Source: Thinopyrum elongatum | Taxonomy: Eukaryota > Streptophyta > Magnoliopsida > Poales > Poaceae | Direction: 5' to 3' | Assembly (NCBI GenBank): GCA_011799875.1 | Contig: CM022299.1 | Location: 336,458,409 to 336,522,408, forward strand | DNA length: 64,000 nt | Part shown: positions 18,721 to 30,500 of the stretch, piece by piece | Layout: each line of letters begins with the position of its first letter | Numbering within the stretch: the first letter of the stretch is position 1 | Made by a program: the position numbers and the translations under genes | Notes under the pieces: model-generated | What the model saw: the letters and a program-made list of their open reading frames with translations, nothing else | Database searches by the model: none | What the model was told of the DNA's origin: nothing

Positions 18721-19640
18721 AAACTCGTCCAGATTCCCGTCCAGATTCGACAGGGCTCCGGTATATCAGAGTTTACCGGAGATTCCTCCATCAAAACGCG
18801 ACGAAATTTTACAGGGTTGTGGTAGACTCAATTCTGCACAATTTCACCGAAGCAATCGTCAAAGAGACGCTCGAGGAGGCGGTAACGGTGAATACAAGTT
18901 TGCTGTACAGAAAAACAGCACGGTCGCCCGAGGGCAATGTTGACGTTGAGCCCCCGAGCTCCATGGATGATTCCTCCATGATCTTGATAGAGATCGCAGT
19001 TGCATATGATGAAGTCCCTCATCCGAACATGATGATCTAAGATGGAGCGCAGCCCTCGGTCGAGCCAAGGTGACTAGTCGAGCTGGCGACGAAGTTGCCG
19101 ACGTCGTAGTTTATCTGCAGACGAGCCATTGATCCTATGTTGATCTCACAGCAAAACTCTCAACGAGAGCACCATTGGCGGTGTCAAGACCGGCAGACCT
19201 CGGGGTAGGGGGTCTCGAGCTGTGGATTCTCGGATCAATGGTAACAGGAATGAAGGAGACGGTGTTTACCCAGGTTCGGGCCCTCTTGATGGAGGTAAAA
19301 CCCTACGTCCTGCTATTGTTTATATTGATGATGATTTATCAACTACAGAGTTGATCTACCTCGAGATCGTATGTTGTGTATGATTCTAATGATCTAGCAT
19401 ATATCTATCGACTAGCCTGACCTTAGCTTATATAATGTACCAGAGGCCTAGGATAACAAGAGTCCTAGTCGGCTACGTCGGTGGAGAGGAGTCCTTGTCT
19501 TGATCACCAAGTCTTGTGAAATCTTCCTCGTATATGTCATCGGCTGTCCGAACTGGCCCAATAGTGAACCGCCATGGGGGTCCTCGGCCCGATCCACCTG
19601 GTCATGAGACGACGTGGTGAGTACCCCCTAGTCCAAGACA
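18721..19640 (-). mobile_element. Element G: 5' end of a Gypsy element (5' LTR and leader)
   Basis: Read on the minus strand: LTR 19640-19176, primer site at 19174-19157 (TGGTGCTCTCGTTGAGAG), then a leader with a short frame MARLQINYDVGNFVASS... that ends at a stop after about 30 residues. The sequence breaks at 18721, where it meets the internal region of element C. The LTR resembles those of A and E. The insertion point seems to be inside the 3' LTR of E, since the E LTR is cut at 19641, but the other side is missing. Confidence 0.6.
19176..19640 (-). repeat. 5' LTR of element G
   Basis: 465 bases; on the minus strand begins TGTCTTGGACTAGGGGGTAC and ends CTTGACACCGCCA. It contains a TATATAAG promoter on the minus strand near 19434-19427 and the gtagggttttacctcc block shared with the LTRs of A and E. 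Its first about 70 bases reappear at 11395-11462. Confidence 0.65.
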
Positions 19641-20053
19641 CCGTCAGTGGATCTTGGATCGATGGGGAACAGTGGACGTAGGACACGATGTTTACCCAGG
19701 TTTGGGCCCTCTCTAAGAGGTAAAACCCTACATCCTGCTTGATTATATTGCTTGTGTATAACGTCGTTATAGAGTAGACCTACCACGAGATCAGATGAAC
19801 TAAACCCTAGCTAGTGGGATGGGGATTGTTCTTCTAGCCTCTACGGACTAAGCCCCCCGGTTTATATAGACACCAGGGGTACTAGGATTTACAAAGAGTC
19901 GGTTACATCAAGGAAACTCTGGATCTTCCATCTTGACTTGGGGTACACACCAAGGCACAAAAGGTCTTCGGTCCGGATATGGTGCGGCCCAACAGTCCGG
20001 CCCATGCGAGATGAGCTGGCACCCCGAGGACCCCCTAGTCCAGGACTCCCTCA
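19641..20053 (-). repeat. 3' LTR of element E, truncated
   Basis: On the minus strand it begins TGAGGGAGTCCTGGACTAGG right after a polypurine-like gttcgggggctac, the same arrangement as in A. A TATATAAA promoter is at 19868-19861. It lacks the last about 40 bases present in the LTR of A (the gaccccatacccgag...ccgaca end) because the LTR of G begins at 19640. Confidence 0.65.
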
Positions 20054-20406
20054 GTAGCCCCCGAACTAGCCTTCAACGCCGGAGCCCACAACTGTTGATC
20101 GTCCCGTGATTCCCAAAATCTTCGGCTTGCGAGGCGAGTTCCTCATCTTCACCCTGTTTGGCTGACTTCAACAATTCAGTTTCCGATGACTCCTTGATCC
20201 ATCAAATCGTGGCGGCCCCCCTTACCATTAACTTTATCAAGGGCGACCCTCAATTTTTGTGCCGCCGCCAGAAGGCGAGCAGTCTTGTGTCTTTTACAAA
20301 AACACCCACCCGGGACAAGAACATATCTATTAAATAGGCCAAGGGTGCATCAAGTGGTCCATTCATACCCAAGAAAGGAACCCCACCCTGCCCAGAGAAA
20401 ATCCTC
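20054..20406 (+). other. Upstream region of the antisense ORF of element E
   Basis: Lies between the 3' LTR of E and the ATG at 20407. It holds a possible TATA box near 20328-20338 about 75 bases before the ATG, comparable with the spacing seen in element A. No separate gene is recognised. Confidence 0.4.
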
Positions 20407-23400
20407 ATGGCCAGCGTCCCTGGCTCATCCTCGCGCCCTCACGGCCATCTCCCGGGTGACTGGCCCAGCTGCTCCTTGTCACGGGTTCAGCTATGCGACC
20501 TCCAGCTGCAGGGATATCTTCCAGCCGCAGATCTTGTGCCTGTTCGTGCCGAGCGGACCTCAGACAACGGCGAAGCCTCCGCAAAAAACTTTCCCAGTCC
20601 AAATAAGGATGAGAGGGTATGTTTCGTATCCTTCCTTCTAAGAGGTCTAGGATTCCCCATTCACCTGTTCTTAAGGGGCCTGCTAGAGTTCTACGAGATC
20701 CAACTCCACCAACTCAACCCGGGATCAATTCTGCGTAATTCTGGCTTTGTTCCTCTCTGCGAGATGTTCCTGGGTTGCGAGGCCCATTTTGAACTATGGA
20801 GGAAAATTTTCTGCCTCGTCCCTCGGACTCATGGGGGGTCAATTCTTGAAGTAGGCGGAGTCGAGGTGTGTCGCATAGCCGGCACTTGATATTCCATTGG
20901 GACTCCAAAGAAAGATTCCAAAGAGTGGTCTTCGGAGTGGTTTTATATCGAAGATGTCCCCTTGTTTGAACCAGTTTGGAGGGGTCTGCCCGTGTATTCG
21001 GACACCCCACTTAAGAAACGACTTAACTGGCGGCCCAAGGGCTCTTCCCAGGAAGAGTCTGTCGAGGTACAGTGCCAAGCCGTGAAGGTGAGGGTGCTGG
21101 CCTGATGACCCACAAGTATAGGGGATCAATCATAGTCCTTTCGATAAGTAAGAGTGTCGAACCCAACGAGGAGCAGAAGGAAATGACAAGTGGTTTTCAG
21201 CAAGGTAATTTTTGCAAGCACTGAATTAGTCGGTAACAGGTAGTTTGATAGCAAGATCATTTGTAACGGACAAGTAATGGTAACGGTAAATAAAGTGCAG
21301 CAAGGCAGCCCAATCCTTTTGTGGCAAAGGACAGGCCAAAACGGTCTCTTATAATAAGCAAAGCATTCTTGATGGTACACGGGAATTTCATCTAGTCACT
21401 TTCATCATGTTGGTTTAACTCGTGTTCGCTACTTTGATAATTTGATATGTGGGTGGATCGGTGCTTAGGTGCTGTTCTTACTTGAACAAACCTCCTACTT
21501 ATGATTAACCCCCTCGCAAGCATCCGCAACTACGAGAAAAGTATTAAGATAAAATCTAACCATAGCATTAAACTTTTGGATCCAAATCGGCCCCTTACGA
21601 AGTAGCGCATAAACTAGGGTTTAAGCTTCTGTCACTCTAGCAACCCATCATCTAATAATTACTCCACAATGCATTCCTTTAGGCCCAAATATGGTGAAGT
21701 GTCATGTAGTCGACGTTCACATGACACCACTAAGGGAATCACAATATACATATCATCAAAATGTCGAACACATATCAAGTTCACATGATTACTTGCAACA
21801 TGACTTCTCCCGTGACCTCAAGAACAAAAGTAACTACTCACAAATGATAATCATGCTCAAGATTAGATGGGTATAAAATAACATAATGGATCTGAACATA
21901 TAATCTTCCACCAAATAAATAATATAGTAATCAACACTACTAGTCACCCACAGGTACCAATCTGAGGTTCTGGTACAAAGATTGAACACAAGAGATGAAC
22001 TAGGGTTTGAGAGGAGATGGTGCTATTGAAGATGTTGATGGAGATTGGCCTCCCAAAGATGACAGGGTTGTTGGTGATGACGATGGCTTCGATTTCCCCC
22101 TCCGGGAGGGAAGTTCCCCCGGCGAAATCGCTCCGCCGGAGGGCAAAAGTGCTCCTGCCCAAGTTCCTCCTTGAGACGGCGGCGCTCCATCCCGAAAGTC
22201 CTCTCCTTATTTTTTCTAGGTCAAAATGACCTATTTACCAGAAGATGGGCACCGGAGGTGGGCTGGGCTGAGCACAACCCATCAGGGCGCACCTGGGGGG
22301 CTGGCGCGCCCTGGTGTCTTGTGCTCACCAGGTGGCCCCCCTCTGGTAGTTATTTGCTCCAATATTTTTTATATATTCCAAAATAATTCTCCGTAAATTT
22401 TCAGCTCATTTGGAGATGTGCAAAATAGGTAACTTTGACGTAGCTTTTTCAGGTCCAGAATTCCAGCTGCCGACATTCTCCCTCTTTATGTAAACCTTGC
22501 ATATTATGAGAGAAAAGGCATTAGAATTATTCCATGAAGCATTATTATGCATAAAAACATTATAAATAACAGTAGGAAATCATGATGCAAAATGGACGTA
22601 TCATGGCCCATGGTGGATTGGCCATGGTTGACGTAATGGCTGCGGCGATCGAACGATGCGTGCAACCCCTCCAACAAAGGATGCACCCCATGTGGAGCTA
22701 TAACTGGATAAGCGACAAGTCCCGCTACAAGCGACAGGGGCCAGACAATCAAGCGGAAATGACCGCCATATTGGCGGATCTATTCAAAGGCGAGGAAGAA
22801 GAGTTCACCCGCCCGAGAAACTGGAAAGGCTACTCGGGCTACAACCCCATTGAATGGGTAAGTTTAAACTTGTGTTCATAGCTCAGATATCACACCCAAA
22901 TACAGATCGGTTCAACCATTTTTTTTAAAAGAGCTGGAGACGCCAAGTTGAAGGCATCAGCTGCCCCGCTCCTCAACCGGAGGATCATTCTCGTGACGAA
23001 AATCCAGGCTTTCACGAGGACCCGGAGATATCGATTGACTTTGAGGACGCGGTTTTCTTTCAGGAAAGCCTCGATGGTTCCAAGGTGGCTATCACAGCTG
23101 ATCATCCTGGGCTCCTCCCCCCCCCTCCACCGTAAGTAGCAAGAACGTCTCCTTTCCAACAAAGCGTTCGCCTTGTGCTACTCCGGCTACGCTAACTTCT
23201 ACTCCCAAGGGCCGCTGTACCTCACGCTGAACCCCAACAGAGGCGGCGTCAATTCCAGCCAACAAAGGAGCCTCCAAGCAAAAAATGACCATGCCAATTG
23301 CATCTTCGGGAAAAAGGTAATATGCTCTAAAATTGCCATCAGTTCATCACTGGCCTCATCTATGAGGGGCTCCGCTGAAATTCAACCCGGGTTAACAGGA

Positions 23401-24727
23401 AGAAGGTACCACCCCAACCATCTGAAGACATCAAGGGAGTGTCAGAAGACCCTCAGGGCGGGTGAAGGTTAATGCGGGGGATCCCGCAATACATCAGCCT
23501 GTGGAAGATCCCGAGGATGTTTCGGTTACCAATTCGGAAGTTGAAAGTTTGATGAATCACCGGCAATGGAAGGAATCCCTGCGCCAGGCCGCCTTTACCA
23601 ACCAACAATTTAATGCTTTCAATTCAGTCGACGCATATCTCGGAGCGGCCCGAATAGGTCTCGAGGAAATTGCCAATCTTCTGTCAGCCGGTATGCAGGT
23701 AATGAATGATTTCCAACAGCCAAATGTAAATACTAACCCAGTAGCCCCCGAGCCTTGAATCAGGCGGGACGGCCGAGTTAAGGGTTTGAGAAATGTGTAT
23801 CGTTTGCTGCAAGCCTTAAAGGACCATAACAAGAAATTGTCCGAGGACCTGGAGCTAAGCCGAACACGGTTGGATGATGCAGAAGCCGAATTGGAAGCTG
23901 TGAAGAAGTTCACCAGCGAGGCCCATGGTGAGGGAAAGATCTAAACTTGCATGGATTATGCCATCGTGCTTGTTTAACACCGGCTATCTGTATAGCAGCT
24001 GAATCCATAGGTCAATTACAAAAGGACCTAGACGCCACCAAAGAAACTCAACGGTATGTGGAATCACAGCATCAAGCCGGTCTTCGGGTTTTGAAACAAA
24101 ACCAGGAGGAGACTAACAAACTGAAGACGGAGAACCAGCGGTAGGCCGAAGAACTGGAGAGTCTAAAAACTCAATTAGCGCAAGTTCACGGAGAAAACCA
24201 GAGCTTGAGAAGCAGCATATTCAGTAAGTTTGCCCGTAAGCGTTGGATAAGTATAGACTTGTACCATGCTTGAATCTAAAAGATACATCATGCTTTTGAT
24301 GCTAGGTCTCGTGACTGCCCGTCCTAGAGAGGAAGTCCAGTCCTTTGGCGGGAATGTGCTGAAGGAACTGTCTGTGGTTCATGAGAAAGCTAGAAAGGCT
24401 ATGAAGAACATAGTGAAGGCATTATGGCCGACCGAAGTGGCGCCGGATGATATGGCTGAACTGGAGAATCGATTTAAGGGAGCTCGGCGGTGCTTTGAAT
24501 TGTGGAAGATATCATCCTGTCGAGAGAGGGAGCGAGAAGCATGGGCCATGGTGAAGACCCGGTTCAGGAAACTCAAGCCAGAGCATATGGCTCGTGTTGG
24601 GCCAGTAGGGCCGGATCGGCAGGAAATACCCCTTCATTTGGTTTATGACCAAGTGATGCCTGCAGCTCGATTGTCCCAGCGAGATTGTGATTTAGATAGC
24701 ATAATAGACAATGTGGACAAAGAGTGA
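20407..24727 (+). pseudogene. Antisense spliced ORF of element E, interrupted by a solo LTR
   Basis: Homologue of the gene at 906-4032. The start at 20407 (MASVPGSSSRPHGHL) leads to VSFLLRGLGFPIHLFLRG and CEMFLGCEAHFELW. A TGA follows at about 20887, after VCRIAGT, then EWFYIEDVPLFEP and KKRLNWRPKG. The frame is cut by element H at 21102. Joining across H gives a continuous frame (VRVLA / HGGLAMVDV) through MHPMW and GEEEEFTRP to a GTAAGT donor near 22857. Later exons, about 22935-23134, 23470-23697, 23756-23930, 23998-24222 and 24306-24727, encode a linker and coiled coil, with further stops at about 23756 and 24142. A TATA-like tattaaatagg lies near 20328. The gene has clearly decayed. Confidence 0.7.
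21103..22603 (-). mobile_element. Element H: solo LTR
   Basis: 1501 bases starting TGATGACCCACAAG and ending GGACGTATCA, flanked by perfect 5-base duplications TGGCC (21098-21102 and 22604-22608). No internal region is present, so this is the single LTR left after recombination between two LTRs. A TATATAAAA at about 22375-22367 on the minus strand suggests minus orientation. It resembles a common Triticeae LTR starting TGATACGTCCATTTTGCA when read in that direction. Removing it restores the reading frame of the surrounding gene. Confidence 0.85.
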
Positions 24728-25140
24728 TGTGTTTGATTCTATGTAACTATGTACTTTACATTGAACGTTCTCGATCCGAACTGTAAAATGTTGTCTTAAC
24801 CGGCCATCGGCTTTTGCCTCCCCGACCAGTGCTCAGGAGTGTTCCATACTATGTGACCTGAGGTAAGCAGGAAAATCACTTTCGGTAACCAGGCAATCCG
24901 GCCTTTGGGTGCGAACAGACAAAAACGCGTGCGGAGAGTTATGTTATATTATTGTTTAACGTAAGAAACATCTTCTGAAGGAAATAGTTCCTCGATGGGT
25001 TCCTTTCTTCAGGTTCATCATACAAAGTGCAGACGTTTGTATTCAGATATCAGAGGTATGCGAATAGTAGATGCGGGGGCCGAATCCCCAAACATTGGTG
25101 ACAAACACCAAGAGTATTATAATTTTTCTCTTTGCCAACC
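24728..25140 (-). other. Spacer of element E, left of D
   Basis: No coding sequence is seen. It contains the aaccaggcaatccggcc block typical of the spacer of this family and ends with the target duplication CAACC that continues at 62358. In the element's own direction it lies downstream of the antisense gene's 3' end. Confidence 0.55.
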
Positions 25141-26015
25141 TGATACGTCTCCAACGTATCTATAATTTTTGCTTGTTCCATGTTGTTATATTATCATTCT
25201 TGGATGTTTTGCAATTATTTTATAGCAACTTTATATCATTTTTTGGGACTAACCTATTGACATAGTGCACAGTGCCAGTTGCTGTTTTTGCTTGTTTTTT
25301 ACTTCGCAGAAAATCAATACCAAACGGAGTCCAAACACAGCGAAACTTTTTGGAGATTTTTTCTGGACCAGAACACACCTGTTGGGCCAAAGAAGTACCA
25401 GAGGGGGGATCCGAGGGGAGTACAACCCACCTCGGCGCCCCTGGGGGCCCAGGCGTGCCCTGGTGGGTTGTGCCCACCTCGGCCGCCTCCCACACCACCT
25501 CTTTGCTCTATCAATACCTCGAAAATCCAAAAACCCTAGGGAAGTCGACGAAACACAATTCCAGCTGCCACAAGTTCCAGAACCACCAGATCCAATCTAG
25601 ACACCATCACGGAGGGGTTCATCATCCTCATTGGTGCCTCTCTGATGATGCGTGAGTAGTTCATTGTAGACCTACGGGTCCGTAGTTAGTAGCTAGATGG
25701 CTTCCTCTCTCTCTTTTGATTCTCAATACAATGGTCTCTTGGAGATCTATTTGATGTAACCCTTTTTTGCTGTGTGTTTGTTGGGATCCGGTGAACTTTG
25801 AGTTTATGATCAGATCTATTTATCCATGGAAGTTATTTGAGTTTCTTTGATCTCTTATATGCATGATTACTTATAGCCTTGTATTTCTACTTTGAATCTT
25901 TGGTTTAGTTAGGCTGACTAGATCATTTTTTCTTGCCATGGGAAGAGGTGCTTTGTGATGGGTTCGGTCGTGCGGTGTTCTTTCCCAGTAACAGAAGGGG
26001 CAGCAAGACACGTAT
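25141..26015 (+). repeat. 5' LTR of element D, left part
   Basis: Begins TGATACGTCTCCAACG and ends at the TAT where the CACTA inserted. The core promoter position reads TATCAATA (about 25509-25516), where the 3' LTR has TATAAATA and the C LTR TATAAATT, so the TATA box is altered. The rest of the LTR is at 55243-55948. Confidence 0.9.
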
Positions 26016-26034
26016 CACTACAAAAAAAAATACA
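26016..26034 (+). repeat. 5' terminal inverted repeat of the CACTA
   Basis: CACTACAAAAAAAAATACAC; pairs with 55225-55242 read in reverse (GACTACAAAAAAAAGACAC). Just inside, acttccgtgatgatacgtg and tcatcacggaag-type motifs recur in both orientations to about 26230, likely binding sites for the transposon's TnpA-like protein. Confidence 0.85.
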
Positions 26035-26399
26035 CTTCCGTGATGATACGTGTTTGTCACAGTAGGTCACGTTTTCTGTCATGCATGTACATCCATGATG
26101 ATTTTATGACAGAATCAAGATAGTCATACCTGTGCTATCATAGATGTGTTCCATGACAATACCAAAATTATCATCACGGAAGTGTTCACTTCCATGATGA
26201 TAAATGACGCGTCATGGAAGTGCTTTCGTCAAGGGTAACCGACACGTGGCATCCACCATAACGGGTTGCCGTTAAGCTATCGGGTCCGGTTTTGGATCCG
26301 ATAACCTGTTAACAGCAACGACCAATGGCGATTTTCCACGTGTAAAATTCTCATTGGCCGGAGGAAACACGTGTTAGCTCGTCATTGGGTCAGATAGGC

Positions 26400-27240
26400 G
26401 CCTATGATATGTCGACACGTGCGATGGCCTAACACTGGCCCATTTAGCTTACAAAGGCTGGCCCGTTTGACTTGGTCAAAAGCTAGTGGGCCGGCCCATG
26501 AAAAGCATGTTAACGGTATGTTCGCATATAGCCCATTTTACGGCCCAGTAACTCACGACCCGTTATGGCGTTCCCGAAATCGGCCCAACAGCATCATGTG
26601 GGCCGTCCAGTATAATACCAGCCCGTTTCATTTTAGGCCCATGTATGGCTCACGACCTCTTTCAGCCCATACGTGGCCTTTCGTATCTTTGGGCCCTTTA
26701 ATGGGCCGTAGTGACTCTGGCCTATAATAAACAGTAAATTTCTTTATGCCCAGTAACGGCCCATGATTCACATGGGCCGTTTCCGGCCCGTGTTAGCTTT
26801 CGGCCTACTGACGGCCCATACATTCTTAGGCTCCTCTCCGGCCCTCGATTACTCCCGACCCGTTACTAGCATGTTCCCTTAATGGGCCAATTTTGGCCCG
26901 TGTTTAGAATCGGCCCGTTTGTGGCCTGTTGACCCGTTGCGCCGTTTCCAGCCCGTCCTATATTCTGGCCCATTAACGACCCGTTATGCTGTGACAGAAT
27001 TAAGCCTTTGCTTTCTTTCGGCCTGTTAACGGCCCGTTACCGTGCTGGCCCGCTACCAATTACTCCTGTTTACGGCCCATGTGGGCCCATTTATCCGACG
27101 GCCGGAGGCCCACTGATTCTACGGCCCGTTGGAGGCCCTTATTCGACGGCCCGTAGGAGGCCCATGGATCCTACGGCCCGTAGCAGGCTCAAGGTTACCA
27201 CGGTCCGTATATGGCCCATGGTTGTTGCAGCCACTAGCAA
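26400..27240. repeat. GGCCC-rich 5' subterminal repeat region of the CACTA
   Basis: About 30 copies of GGCCC or GGGCC, usually as ggcccgtt, ggcccat or their complements, spaced every 15-40 bases. Subterminal arrays of short motifs are where TnpA-type proteins bind in En/Spm elements. The region has no gene. From 27241 to 27540 it passes into the likely 3' untranslated region of ORF1. Confidence 0.8.
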
Positions 27241-27540
27241 ACCAAGGAAAAATAAGACTAGGGAAATAAATAAGCCAGAAAGGCGATTGCACAGATTACA
27301 TCCACTGGGCATCAAAGTTTGCCACCAGTGCAAATATAGGGAACACCCTACACTATACAAAAATGACTTGTTGTTTTCTTCAGCCGGTCGCTGCACGTTA
27401 AGAACAAATTTTGTATCTCAACAAAACAAATTACAACCATAAAACAAAAGGAAGGTTGGCATAAAAGTTAACTGTCCGGCAGATAAATGCACCACCAGAA
27501 GTTCAGAAGCTCAGTTCATTTGACCTGGCTGTTACGTTTT

Positions 27541-30500
27541 CATGCTGTACTATCCGATGGAGCACCATAACCTTCGCCTTCATTTCTCCTAGGCTCCTGA
27601 ACAACATAGCAAATGTCTGATAGTCTGGTTTCAAAACCATGCATATCTTGACGACATCGAACAATGGTTGTCCTTGTTTCACAAAGGGTCTCTGTTAGGG
27701 AATGGACTTGTGTCTGAAGCGCAGATATAACATTGTTTTGAGCTTGCATATCTTGATCATGAGGCAGTTTGGATGAGATTGCCTTAACAACCAACCCAGT
27801 ATTACGCAGGAACGTGCTTTTGGCACTGTTAGTGGACAGGTACTGACACACTGCAGCAAGAGGTGACATTGCGGTTATAGTTGCCTCATCGCCTTCAGAA
27901 GGTGGCAGTTCCACCATTTGTTCCATAGCTTTCTGAAAAGTTGAGTTTTTACAGTAGTAGTACCAGAACAGAAGATATTAAGGAGGCAGAAAAAACCAAA
28001 CAAAATAGCTTTGGTCTATATACAGAACTTATTCTGGTGAACCCGTGTAAAATATTAGTTGTATTTTACTGCAAAGTACATAATAAAACCAGGTTCGAAA
28101 CATATGACCATGTACCATGGCTAATGTATTGTCTATTTCTTCACATTGTATTGACAGCTAAGGATAAAGAGACAAAGTTTATAATACAGTAAGCATAGTA
28201 TGACATCATTCATATCACAAAACAACTGAGAACAGACAAACAGGTAATTGTAACGTTGTGTAGACAAGTCCATCACGGAACTAGATTACAGATTAAGATC
28301 AAAAGAACATCACTCCTCTCTTTTAAACCTTGTAAGGTGCAATGATACGCTAAGACAATTGTGTATAAAATTGAAAAGAGTAATAGACATTGGCTGCAAA
28401 CCGTGCAGTTCAATGCACAAGTCAGAGTAAGTAGTAGTTAAAAGGCATGAGGATTAAGGACTTACAACAGCGGCTTTGACTGGTGTAGTCATGCCCTTCA
28501 TCTTGCTGGTGTGACAGTCCTTGAAGATTTCCAAAGCATTTGGTTCGGGTACTTTTTGGTCCTTGCGGGCTTTCCTCTACATTTGGAACAAGTCAATATA
28601 GATCTGACAATATGGCACAGCGAAAAGAGTGAAACAACAGCTAATTACAAGAGCCTCGCAGTGTGCAATATAGCTACGAGATCCTGTCGTTTGTTGGAAT
28701 TTCACTTTTGTACGGTTGGCCTTGTTCTTTGAACAGTTCACCTACAAGAAGATAGATTTGTGAGGCACATGCCTAAATAGGAGTTCAACATGTGATCTGA
28801 TCACATATATATATAACGTACTTGATACTTTGGATCAGACCAGTGTTTAATGAGGCCTCTCCAGTCTTCATCCGATATATTTTCTACAGGAGATGTTTGG
28901 GCAAGTTCACTGTTAGCCTTGCCTTTAAAGTGAGTTTTCCTCAAGTTATACCGATACTGTCGCAGAGCAGACTTGAAAACATGGGTGCATGCTTGTCTGG
29001 CTGCATCATCTTGGCTATCCAACTTGAACCTCATCTGTTGAAAATTATGGGAGTCTCATTACCAGCAACCTAGAAAGTATGGGACAGAGTAAGATGATAT
29101 TACTAATTTCCATACATAACCATACTTACAGATAAATGGTCGAGGAAGGTGTTGAACTGGGTTTCATCTTTGTCATTCCTATACTGAATCCATGTTGGGA
29201 GGATACGTGCATGACACCTAACAACAACCACTGCCTCTGATACTAACTTGGCTGACTCTGTAGCATCACGTGGCCTTTTTAAACCTGCCTCAAAACGAAT
29301 CTCCATTCTTCCTCCTCTAGATTTAGTTAACCTATCGAGCATTATCCCTAATGTCTGTTTCCTATTGCACCTAGGTGCTAGTCCAACAACGAACATAGGA
29401 AGTGTTAGTGTACATCAAACTGTGAGACTACATATAAAGAAGCATGCAACTGTCACTTGACTCCAGCAACTACCTTCTTGTTGTTGAAGCTCACAAGGTT
29501 CATCTGATCTTGCCAACTCGTCTTGTGTCAAGAGTGCTTCAGAAGTAGTGTCAGGTGGCAAGGGAGCTTGGGTACTTGCTGCTAGCTGAGTTGACAAACG
29601 AGTAACTCGTGCAGCTGAAGGTGTTGCAACAACTAGGGCTGTCGCTGCTTGTTTGGTGGCAGCTATTAGTTTGTGTTTGGATTGTTTTGCAGCTGGTGTA
29701 GCACGGGATACCGTGTTTGTACAATTTTTCGATGGACTGTGACCTTCTATTGCACCATCAGTACCAGCAGAATCTGCATAATTCTTCCGCTTCCGTTTCC
29801 GTGCGTCCTGAGTACTAACACCAACCCCTGCCATTCGGTGTTCCTTCCTCTTTCTCTGTGCCATGTCAAGTCAAGCCGACAAGAAAAAGGAATAAAAATT
29901 TAGTTCTTCAGAACAAATTGATGCGTGATATAGATGAACTGCACTTTGATGTTAGACAACCGCATGATAGGAGGATGTAATATGTACAAAAAACAGGACG
30001 GCATGAGATATCAGAACTATGATGTGTAAACTAAGCAGAAGGCATTTCAATAAATTAGAAGCAATGCAATGGAAGGTGGACACCATATGAAAGATGCCAA
30101 GTTAACAGTGTCTCGTCATAACTGGCATTTAAACAAATGTGAAGTAGTACAAGAAATAAATCATATGCAAGATGCAAACAACATCACACTACCAAGTTAA
30201 AACCAACAAGAAAAAGCAATAAAATTCACTCTTCAGAACTCATTCATGCTCACTACCTTGATGTAAGGCAAACACATGATACGAGGATGGAATATGTACG
30301 AAAAATAGGATGGCATGGCATATTCACAACTATTTGTGTAAACTAAGCAGAAGTAATTTAATCAAATTACAAGCAATACAAGCTAGACACCGTATGCAAC
30401 ATGCAAGACAATATCACACTGTCAAGCTAGAGAAAGCACCTGGGATGCCAGTTTCATCGGAAGAGCGCCATCAGTCCCTGCCTTAATTTTTTTTCCTTCC

